Under the pieces are notes generated by a model. The model made no database searches and was not told the origin of the DNA. It worked only from the letters and a program-made list of their open reading frames with translations. This document shows positions 45,301 through 57,300 of a stretch of DNA of 64,000 bases, piece after piece (within the stretch, counting starts at the first letter, position 1; the number at the start of each line of letters is the position of its first letter). The DNA is from Armigeres subalbatus. Taxonomy: Eukaryota; Arthropoda; Insecta; Diptera; Culicidae. The DNA is taken from the NCBI RefSeq assembly GCF_024139115.2, contig NC_085141.1, forward strand, positions 368,303,925 through 368,367,924, written 5' to 3'. A program made the translations under genes and the position numbers.

Positions 45301-48300
45301 TATCATTTCTGCATTCGTACATCATGAGGCTAACACGATGATACTTTTATGCCCAGGGAAGTCGAGACAATTTCCAATCCGAAAAGTGTCTAGACCGGCA
45401 CCGGGAATCGAACCCAGCCACCCTCAGCAAGGTCTTGCTTTGTAGGCGCGTATCTTACCGCACGGCTAAGGAGGGCCCCATTGTTGCCTTTATTACAATT
45501 ATAAATTTTCACAACTTATGAAGCTCACCAAACTGACTTAGGTATGTTTTTTGTATGGGTTGAAGCCGTCTATCTTCAAGAATGCTACCTCTCGTTCAAA
45601 ACCATTCATGAATTCACGTGCATGCTGCAGATTCTTTGTTGAATGCCATTCAGATTAAAGTTTGTATTTTTTTTATTGTATTCACAAATGTATTCGGGCA
45701 TCAGAAGTAGAGATTAGAGTACGGAAGAAATTGATGAAAAGACCAACAGCTTAAAGATTTGTTTAAAGTAGTGTAGTTGTTTAGCATTATATAACAGGGT
45801 AGATCTTTGTCAGATGCTGTAACAATTGAAATGACGGAGCTTTATCAAATTCTGAGATTTCCCCGCAAAAGAATCATCGGACTGGTAATGTCTCTTAAGA
45901 TGGCGGTAAGGAAAAGCTACGATTTTTAAAAATGAGCTCGGCATATAGAATGAGATCTCAAGAACCAAGGAAAACATCAGGAAAAATGCACAAGAGAAAG
46001 AAAGAATTTTACAAGCTTTGTGTATATTCTTTTGGGATTTCGATTAAATATTCGGTTCGGATAAAATATTCAATTTTTGAACTTTTAAAAACACTTTAAT
46101 AAAGAAACAAAATGAACCTTTGCTTACCTCCGCCACTGCACATCTAGTTCGGATTGCATAGAGTTCACTAGAATCCCGATCTTTCGGATTACGTCACGGT
46201 AAGTTACTCTGCTTAAACATTAACAATTTTCTAATTAATATTTCAATCTGCAGGTTCTGAATGATTTCAAAAAAGTGTACGCAAGATACAGCTCTTTGAA
46301 ACTCGAGCATGTTTGAGGAAGCAATTGATGGCTTTGCTAGCAGTTGGAAAAAGCTGCAGCTTCCATCCACGTCAAAGTACCATATCTTGAATTATGTATC
46401 ATGTTTCCGAGTTCTATAGAGGTACCGGAATAGGTCTTGGCTTACATATCAAACATGCTTTTTCTAGTCCGTTGATTAGAACTTTGACGAGATTTGGCAG
46501 CAAAGATCGGTTAATAAGTGCTGTGATCGAGTTTAACAGCTTCTAACTACTATTATTCTACACGAACTGTGGTCCTACTTCTCTCCATTATGAACATAAA
46601 AACTAAATTAAAATTAATTTTTACCTTTCATTTTATTAAACATGGAAAGCAACACTTATACTAAACTCGAGCAAGTTAGCCATACAAAAACATAGTTAAG
46701 TCGGTTTGGTAAGATAATTCAGTTGTAAATATTTATGGTTCTAATAACGACAACGCGTGCTTTGGGCCATCTTTGGCGTGTGAAGAGAATGGTGTGTGGC
46801 GGCGAAGGATGAAACAAGAGCTCGCCCAGCTCTACGGCAAACCAAGTACCCAGAAGGTAGCTAAAGCTGGAAGGGTACGATGGGCAGGGCATATTTCAAG
46901 AATGCTGGACAGCAACTCTGCAAAGCTGGTGGTTCCTTCCGACCCGGCAGGTACAAGAAGAATTGAAGTACATCTATTTAGGTGGATTAATCAGGGTTTT
47001 TGGTGATATTTTTGGATTCTGTTAATGGATTCTTTTGAAATTTCTTAACCAAAAACTTCAAATCAAGATTTCTCGAGATTCCCCCTAGGGATTTTTTAAA
47101 AAATTGGTCCAGAGGTGCAGAATTACCACCGGAATCGAGCCCTGTACTTGGTTTTGATGGACATTTTTATTTTATAATAACGGTCTACCGGGGCACCGAG
47201 ACGACACAAATTGAGCTAATTGCCTGTTTTGCGAATGTTATTGATACATCAAACATAGTTAATTTTTAAATTGGAAACTGTTTTACATGTTGTTTAATTT
47301 TCATTATTTTTTCCTGTGTGGCCTCAATTACTATGTCTGAAACTATAGATTCATGCACATGCACATCATGTGATAGAGTTAGTTCGAAAAATATATTGGA
47401 AGGGAATCACTTCCTTCGGTGTGGTTTGAACCATGAAACCAGTACGCTAGACATGTGTATTCCCTACAAAGCTACGAAGAGTGTGAAAAATAGATTGCGA
47501 AAGTACAAAAAAATAAAATTTTTCTCTCATTTTTAGGTGAAATTAATCAAGAATATTTTTTTGAATGGTACAAGGTCATCTTTGGGTTAGCAACGAAACT
47601 AGAATCATTTCAAATGTAATCACTGCCGTCGTAGCATCATTTGGGTTCACGAAAAATGTTGAATCATTTATCATTACAGTGGTTATACTGTCATATCACG
47701 CACAACGTTCCCATATCTGCATGAGTTTTATCTGTAGGATCCAGATGAGTCTTATTGGTAGTTTAGGTGATCCAAGAGCTCTTTGAAGAATAGATCTACA
47801 GATCAATCAACATAACGATGGACTTCTCATGTGTGACTTCTAGCGGAATAGCCTCATTCTGGTCCATTAAAATGCGCTGGTGGTCAGAGATGGGAAAAAT
47901 CAAATTTTCGAAAATTCGGGAAGATTAAACTCACTCGCGATCTTACTTTTAAATTATCAAGTGATCAAAACTCGCCAGCGATTAGGAATCGTTTAAAAAT
48001 CGTATCTTGATTTGAAGCATTTACCGTTACATTTTAAACTTTTTTTTCCATACTACCATGAAACCATAACGCCAAATAGAAGATATAACGTGATTGTTGA
48101 CAGTTAGTTGATATTAGTAAAGAATAATGATTGAATGAAAATTCTGTGTTAATTATCGTACAAAATTTGAGAAGTTGTCGCCGGCGACAACTCGCCTACT
48201 GTTTTCACGTGAAAAGTTTTCACATGAAAATTGCAATCATTATCGTCTGATAATGATTCAGCACATCACTGCTGGTGGTTTATTATTATTTTAAAGTTTG

Positions 48301-51300
48301 AAGGTCATCCAAGAGTTCCTTGGAGCTTGGAGAATAGTTCTACGGCTCAATCAGCGTAAAGCCTAGTACGCAGTTCTCAAGGAAAAAGGTCAAGTAGAAT
48401 TTGATTAAATTACCAAAGTAATTTTGTTAATAATTGATAAAAGTAGTAGATAAAGTAGGCGAAAAAAATATGTTATGAATTATGTTAAAGGAATCTCAGT
48501 AGCGCAATCGCTCCTTGACCATTACTTATCCTATCTTTTTGCACAGTACTTCAGAAGTCCATACCACCCTCAGCTTTTCAAGTGTGACCTCTACACGCAA
48601 AAAAAAGCGTTCATGAATTCGTGAACTAACGAGTTCACGGTGTATTTTTTCGAGAACAACAGTCACGGATTCGGGAATACAGTCACGTTTTCTGGAACGT
48701 TCTGGAAAACGTGACTGATGTTCCCGAATCCATGAATTAAATCACGGTGTATTTTTGCTGGTTCACGGATACGGGAGCGGTTTTTTGCGTGTAGTGGAGT
48801 AGCCCCATTCTGATCCGTATAAACAAGCTAACGATGAACTTCTCACTTGGGACTTACAGCGAAATAGCCGCTTTCTAGTCTATGAAAGCACGCTGGGTGG
48901 TTAATAACATTTACAAGGTTGGTATGTCATCCAAGAACTCTTTGGAGTATAGGAGTAGCCATCGGAAAAGTAAGAACAGTGCATATGTGTTATTCGTCGC
49001 GAACGGAAGAAGAAATATATATTTGATATTCGGCGGATCATGCGCTTGCATTGCGCTTGGCTCATGTCGAGACAAGTCCGATCTTCCATAGTTTGCAGAA
49101 GCTATCGGGCGAGTAAGTACAGAATGTTGCACGTCGGATCGGTCGTCCAAAACGTGATGTTTCATAGTTTGCGAATCCCAAGTAACATTTCAAGTTTTAT
49201 TTCACTCTAGGAATGGTTTTCAAGATCAATTTAAAAGATCTAATAATAACACCCAGTCATACACGGCAACCTTCTGATGACCACTAAAAGAGTAAGATAT
49301 GGTCAAGTGGTCCTCTCCAGACAACCTACAAACTATAAACCTATTACAAGAGCATTTAGAAACCCTTTTCAAACCACCCGCTAAAAAGATAATTTGGCTG
49401 CGGTAGCTGTCAAATGGTGGCTTTTAAAAAAGGGAAACTTAACTTTGCAGAACAATAATAACAAAATGGATTGTTGATAAAAGTTATGATGATGACAACA
49501 AAATAGTTTTTTAGGCAAGGATGTTATCGATCATTTAGTAATTTGCGTCTGATCATTTAGTAGTTTGTCAATAACTCATTCCAGAAGCTGAATTTCAAAA
49601 TGTGTTGTATGATGGACTCCTAGTGCAAAGGTTTTTCTACAACTCTGCCAAATGGTTCGTTGTTTGAATTCCATTAGTAACGGAGCTATAGCTATAGTAT
49701 CAGTAACTTAGACTAAATGATAACAAAATTCCAATCATTTAGTTTAAGCTACTATAACTAGCGCTACAACTCTGCTATTAGTTGAATTCTAACAACAAAC
49801 CATTAGGCAAAGTTGTAGAAAAACCTTTGCACTAGAAGTCCACCATACAACACATTTTGAAATTCAGCTTCGGGAATGAGTTATTGACAAACTAGGGTCG
49901 GTGTACCAATTGTCGCCATACATAAGAACAACTATTTTTAAAAAAATAAGTAAAAGGCATGTGGGTGGACTTTATATATCAAACGAAAGGTTTTACTTCC
50001 TGCTCCTTAGAACAGCTGTGAAAACCACAATAAAATTTGTTATTATCCTCAAATTTAATTAATCCATAATAGGAACGCATGTACCAGTTGTGGCACTATT
50101 CTTAATTTTGGTTCCTTATTTGGCAAATCCCATTGTTTTCTTATGGGACTGGCCAAATTGGGACCACTAGTGCCACAACTGGTGCAAAGGACGTTAAAAA
50201 TTAAGCAAAATCAATTTTTACAATTATGCTTTGCTTATTTTGGAGGAAATCAAAGGTGTTATCGTGTCATATGAATATGCTTTATCGATATGCACTTGGT
50301 TTGCGGTGATTTAATTCGTCATTTGGCATATAAAGCACTAGTGCGACAACTGGTGCTATAGCCACAACTGGTACACCTAGCCTACTAAATGATCGAACGC
50401 AAATTATTAAATGATCGATAACATCCTTGTTTTTAGGCTTATTTTTCAATTTAGTGTCTTTGAAAAGAAGTGGGCGTCCGATTTTATGGTCAAAGTTGGC
50501 GAATAATAAGGTTGAGCACCACGTGCCGGCAATATAACATAGTTCAGGAAAATAAATTGAAAATATTTCTTACCACAACATCTAGGATATCCACTAAATC
50601 GATTAGTACTTTTGCCCGAATTATTAGTAAATAAAATTATTCATCAGAAAAAGTATGATACGCGATGAAAATATTGTTTAATCATGAAGTTCAGTAATAT
50701 ATTTCACTGACATCGAAATGCTTCTCCATTTTCAATATGGCCATCATGGAATATGATTAGAAAAACTTTGCTTTTATTAAACACCTTAATAAAATCTTCG
50801 CAGTGCAAACATTCTTATGGGGGTAATTCGTTTGACCACATTATGATCAAAAATTGAGCTTTATTCGAGCGTTAAAAACTGGGGTGGCATTGCGCATCTC
50901 GATTCGAACGCAATTCTATCGAGTCGAACATTACGGCATTACGGCTTTTGATTCGATCTCTCAAACGACTAATAGTTCGATTAGGCATTATGGAGACTCG
51001 ATAGCACACTGAAAAACGACTCAAGTCGAATGAAAATCACTCGTCACCTTTATAGCTTTCGAATGTTGTTCGAGAGTCATTTCTTGCTGAAAGTTTTTCA
51101 TTATATTTGTTATTATTTCTCTACGGGAAGAGAATAAATGTTTAATTATTGTATCTTGAAGGAAAGAATGTTCTTATTATACCTTTTTTTATAGTTTCTA
51201 GACAATAAACAATCTCTAATTATCTTGAAATCCTCGTAAAAACGACTTCAACCTAAATCGATTTTTTGCAGTTTTCACGTATTTCTTGACAATTTCGATA

Positions 51301-54300
51301 AAACGCGTGAAAAATCTATGGGGAAAATCTACGTAAAAATAGTTGAGTTAAATAAAAAAAACGCGCAAGAGATGACCCAAGTGCATTTAACTGAAACACA
51401 TGGAAACATCGAAGTAATTTATTATCGAATCCTTCTTTAGCTTTAAATTATTTAGCTCAAAATTGGATCTGTGTTATAAACTCGAATAAATATGAAAAAT
51501 GCTAATGCATTTGATGAGTTTGATTGCTCTAAGCATGCGGTCGCGTGTACTCAGACGACAAATGACGGTGGAAGACCGACACTTGATTACAATTAGAGCA
51601 ATCAAAGTAATCAAATGCTTTAGCCAAGCAAGCCTTTTGCACAAATTCACCCAGTCTGTTGTTGGGGGCATAGAGTGTGATCCTCTCGATTTATAAACAA
51701 TGTGCACTCGCTTGACTGTGGATATACAACAGTAAAGCACATGTGAAGATTGGACAATTCAAACAAGATATTCAATTTTCAAAAAGAGCTAACCGTGGTT
51801 GAGGTTGGTACTCGGATTCTGATGGCTTTTCCGCAAACGTGACCTTTAAGTGGTCTTACTGTACAGGGGTTATCACGCCTATCTAGAGAGTAGGAGGTTG
51901 AGGGTTCGAGTCCCTCCAAGACACGTGGATTCTTTTTCGCAAATTTCATATCAATTTGCCCATTTCGAAACATTTGCAGTGCATATGCACAGCCAAACAA
52001 AAAATGATTTTTGTACGATCGAGTTGCCGAATAATATGCAATTAATAATAAAACTTATAATTTGTGTCGTAACTTTATCTCAATTTATAAAACATGTCGT
52101 ATCGGCATAATGCTTTAATCGGTTTCAACTGCTCAATAATGGCTTTTATAGTCATTGAGCACGATTTGCTTGTTTATAAATTAACTGCCAATTCATGCCC
52201 TGAAGGATGCCTTTCCAACAGGCAACATGCTACACGTAGATGAAATTACTCTTATTCTCTTTGTTTACTCACATTCGCAATGCGCTGAAGGTTGTCTCTC
52301 CAGCGAGCGGCATAATAAACACGGAGACAGTTATCTCTTATTCTCTGTTTACATTACGTTTGACAGAACATATTCGATGGACCTAGTGCGGCACCATTCG
52401 AAATCTTGTAAGGTGACTGAATGAAGTCGAACGAAATACATAATGCCGCAATTTTTTGAAACGAATGCAAAAACGTACGAATCGAGAGATTCGATTCGAG
52501 ATGCGCAATGGCACCCCTGGATTTATTACGCTCTAGATCACAATCATAGATGTGTTCATATGGTCAATAGGCATTTGACGTTTGAAGCTTTTTTCAGCAG
52601 ATTTATGAGAGGTTTATTGATAACAATAAGAGCACCAATAAAACTGAGCAAATAGTTATGGTGATTGCTGTCAAAAGTCCGCAATGAGAATTAGATGAAT
52701 CCAAGAAGCATAGAAATTGTTACTTGGGATGCAACCGGCCGCGCATGGTGAGTACCCAAGTAACAATTTCCATGCTTGTTTGATTTATTTAATTCTTATA
52801 GCTGTTTTATGACAGCAATCGCCATGGCTAGTTTCTAAGTTTTATTGGCGCTCAAATTATAATTAATAAAACACACATAAATCTGTTGGAAAAGCTTCAA
52901 ACGTCTAATGCCGATTGATCTTATGAGCAACTCACCGTTTGTGCTGAAGAGCTTAATAAGCCATATTTTCAAAGCTCGATCAAAGCTACAATTTTTAATC
53001 GTAATGTGGTCAAATGATATACAGACATACAGACATCATACAGATTACAGATATCATACAGACTTTTGATTTAAATTACTTACTTTTGCAGACATTCAGT
53101 TTTTAAAAATTTTGGGTTTCGAAACATAATCTTGTTGCGCTTTCCAATTAAACCATTTTGGGTTTCCAACCAAAAAGCTGTGGGGATTTCGTACGGAATT
53201 CTATCAGGTTTTCCGATCGGTATCATTTTGGAATTCCGAGCGGAGTTTTTTATGCTTTTGAACGGGATTCTTTTTGTATTCCAAACAGAATCCTTTAGAA
53301 TTCCAAACGGAAAAATTCTTTGATTCCTTTGAAACCTAAAACCACAGACAAACAGACGTAACAGCTAGAACAATTTGTTTCAAAATCCATTGCCCAGTTA
53401 TTTTACCACCACCTAACGTGCATGTTGTACGAAACAATGTTTAGTACGACAATGTCAACAGAAGGCGCTAGTGTGAGATGTCAAATACAAAGGTATACGA
53501 TGCGAGCGCCCCTGGATGTGAAACTCGCAAGCAGTTGAATTTAAAACGACCGTTGAACTCATGGTCGATGGGAGTTTCCTCAGTGTTACGATGGGAGTTT
53601 CCTCAGTGTTTGTCTGTGCTAAAACGATTCCATTCAGAAGCTCAAAATTATTCCATTTGAAATCCCGTACAGAATTATGTGAACTTCCGAACGTAATCCT
53701 TCTGGGTTTACAAACGGAATCTCTTCGTGCTTCTGAACGACATTCTTTTGGGATTTCGCAATGAATTCCGCATAAGGAATCGATTCAAAAACCCAGAAGA
53801 GTTCATTCCGAAAGCCATAAAGAGCTCCGTTTAGAAGACCAAAAAATCTCGGTTCCGGAACTCTGGTTTAGGATTCTGAAGCCTAAAAAGATTTGAAGAA
53901 TGTTTTCATAGAAGTCGATTTGAAAGCGAGCGGAGGGCAATATTTGTGATGGCACATATCGCACGACTTTCCTTCTTTCCAAACTCCCGTATGAAAGGGG
54001 AGGGGAGAATATCAGTGTGGAAGCCAGTGGAGATATATCAACTTCCACACTGATATTCTTCCTCCCCCTTCATACAGGAGTTTGGCAGAAGGAAGGTCGT
54101 GCGATATGTGCCATCACCAGGGCCGGATTTAGCCGGAAGGGGGCCCCGGGGCCGACAGCTTGTGGGGGGCCCACAATGTACAAAAAAGGTTGGTTTTAGT
54201 GCATAAGATTTGTGGGGGCCCGGGGCCACGCCCCCCCTCCGGCCCTCCCATAAATCTGGCCCTGGTCATCACAAACATTGCCCTTCGCTCGCTTTCAAAT

Positions 54301-57300
54301 CGTCTTATATAAAAATATTCTTCATGCCTGCCGTATCCTAACGGAACCATCAATTCTATACTTTCGCCTCTAATTCTATCATGCACTTGTACGTCTATGT
54401 TTGGAAGATGATATTAGCATTTCCATATCATTATAAACAATTGTTATCGAATTTCAAAAAACGACATTGCTCACAAGTTTCTTTATCCCAAAATATGACC
54501 CCATGCAAAATTTGAGCTCAGTCGGACATGATTTAGGGGTGCCTAAAATCCATCAAAGTTTTGAAATTTTTACCCATGAAAATTTTCCCAAGGGAAAAGT
54601 CGAAAATAAAATTTTTATTTTTAATGCCAAATGACTTTAAAATGCATGAAACGTCGAGATCTGATGTTACTTAATTTTTTTTTAAGATATCGATTTTTTC
54701 TCTTAAAACATTTTTGGGACTTTTTCGACATTTTTCGTAGTCAAAAATATCTCCCTATGCAAAATTTGAGCTAAATCTGACTTGATTTAGGTGTGCTCAA
54801 AATTAATCAAAACTTTATATTTTTACCATTCTAGGTTTCCTATTACCAGTATTTATTTAAACTTTAAAAGTGAAAGCAGCCACACTGTTTAGTATTATTA
54901 TTTTTCATAAAATGGAGGATATTCTGTTTGTTGGGGACTATTTGCCATTGTTTCCCATTTCATTTAATTTGCCGTCGTATGGTGAAGTTCTTCGTAAGTT
55001 CATGTTTCATTTGCAAGCTGAGAAACAAACTAAGGTACACCGGGGCAAGTTGAAACGGTTTTTTAAAAGTTGAAATTCGAAGTGCTGTAAAAAAATCACC
55101 CTTTGGTATATTTTAAATCCGTTTGCGGTGTTTGCTAGTTCGGGCCAAACATTATACATAAAAAATAAGCATCCTTAACAAACTTTTTTATAAATAATTT
55201 TTATATTTAAATTATTTTTTTATATGCATCGTTTCAACTTGCCCCGCGAATCGGGGCAAGTTGAAACACTGTGTTATATTCAGACGTAAGCTAATTTTGC
55301 CGCATCAATTACAAAATGTATGTACTCAGTGACACTCAAGAAGCAAGGTTGTAAAGGTGACTATAAAACTGCCAGGATTCACATAAGAGTCCCATGTAAG
55401 TTTTTGACAATTTTAATTTTCTTTCAGAAATTAGCTGAAAATTGTCTCCTGTTTCTGATAGGTACTCCAGATTCTGATAGGTACTCTTTTACACAAAAAA
55501 ATAAACTTATGGTCTATTTAATTGTCCCACCGCAATAAATACGGATAAAGAATATTATGTAAATTTTTTGGAAAAGCACCTTTTTTTTCGATTTATAATT
55601 TTTTTTGTATTTCCCCATGTAAAACAAGTTTGATAAATTCAACTGCAAATTACTCTGCGCGAAAATGACATGGGACTCTTATGCAAATAAGGGCAGTGTA
55701 CAACAAAGCCACAATCGTATTTTCAGACATCAAATTCTGGAGAACGCACTAGGCTGAAAATTTATCAAATTGATTTCCTCATACTGGTGACCACTCGGAT
55801 TACTATTCAGGATGCTACATTATTTGGTTCACTTGTATATTGCGTAGTTGATTCATTCCATTGTGGCATCTTCACAAATGCACATTAACTAACCAGCCAT
55901 CATATCTCTCATAAACTCTTCGATTGGAGAAATAGACCGCTGGGGAAGTGAAAGGTGGAGTTAACGAAAATTTCGCTTAAAAAAAAAAAAAATTTTGTTT
56001 ACATGGGGAGCGGGACCATTTGGGCAGCACCCCCTATTCCCGTCTGCAACGGTAATAACTCGACCGCGTTCCAACACAAATCTGATTGTTTGTACATCAC
56101 TAAATATCGACAGAAACTAACCATGTACTAAAAAACAAGTAATTCGGTTTTAATGCGCTCGAGTAATGAACATTGCTGACGGGAATAGGGGGTGCTGCCC
56201 AAATGGTTCTCTACCCTACTCTATGTTTTATTTTTCTGAGAGTCAGTGCTCGTAGATTAAGAATCTCAACTGCAGTTTAAACATGACCCCTTCTCATTCT
56301 AATGGAGATTGTAGGAGGGTTGCATTAATGCCGAATGGGCGGGAATTTATTAAATTTATGTTCAGAAATTTGCATATTTTTATAAATTTGTGTTTTTCGA
56401 ATGTATGTTTTTTGAAAACATGCTTAATTCTGAAAAAAAAAACTTTTAATTGCAAGGGTGACGTTTTGAATTGTTGTTTCAACTTGCCCCGCACCACGCA
56501 TTTCTATTTGCCCCGAAAATACAAAAATTAAAACGGGTCTTTCATCGATTTTTCATAATCATTATGCTTATTCAACATTGAATGATTACCTACCGTGAAA
56601 ATTTGATGAAAAAACTCTTCCAAACATTGTTTTGAGACCTGTTTCATTGGCGCGTCAAATATTTGTTTTGGATTTTGCAAAGGGCGAAAAATAAACAATG
56701 GCAGGGATTGCCTTTGAAAGCTGCAATCTTTCGGGATTGGCAGTCAGAAGGTGCGTTTAGGCGAGTAGTTTGTTGAAAAAAAATATCAGAGCATTCGGTC
56801 TTTTCCTATCTGAATTACAGCTTCCGTTTCAACTTACCCCGCATTTCAACTTGCCCCGGTGTACCTTACTAAACATAGGGGAACAGTACCGGTTTTGGCC
56901 ATGTTCCTAATTTGGCCAATTTTGTGAATAACTCCAAAAATAAAGCAATACACGAGTTTTATTAGTTCCAGCAAGAGATATATCTCTTTCACTTCTACGC
57001 AAGCAGCGCAACTGATTGATTATTTTGGATAAATGTGTATTTTTCAGGGTTGGCCAAATTAGGCACTGAGGTGTCCAAAACCCGTGCACTTTCCCTAGTG
57101 CGCAAATTACAACAGAAGCGTTGATAGTTGTATGTAAAGGAAAACAAATTATTCAAGTGATTGGTACACAAAAAAATCGTTGGTAAAATTAAGAAAATTA
57201 GTTAGTGATTTTCAGTAGAAAGTAAAGAATTGTTAAATCTACCAATGCAAAAATTGTCATCTCGGCAAGAATTTTGACAAGAAAACCTTCCAGGTGTTTA

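Larger units (their letters stand above)
44940..47197. mobile_element. Element with 173-bp terminal inverted repeats, 2.26 kb
   Basis: Bases 44940-45112 are the reverse complement of 47025-47197 with few mismatches. The ends read GGTGCGCCGGTAGACCG and GGTGCCCCGGTAGACCG. No transposase is visible. The interior holds a nested SINE (45194-45480) and a LINE C-terminal fragment (46750-46985). No clear target duplication was found. It could be a non-autonomous DNA transposon or an inverted duplication. Confidence 0.8.
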
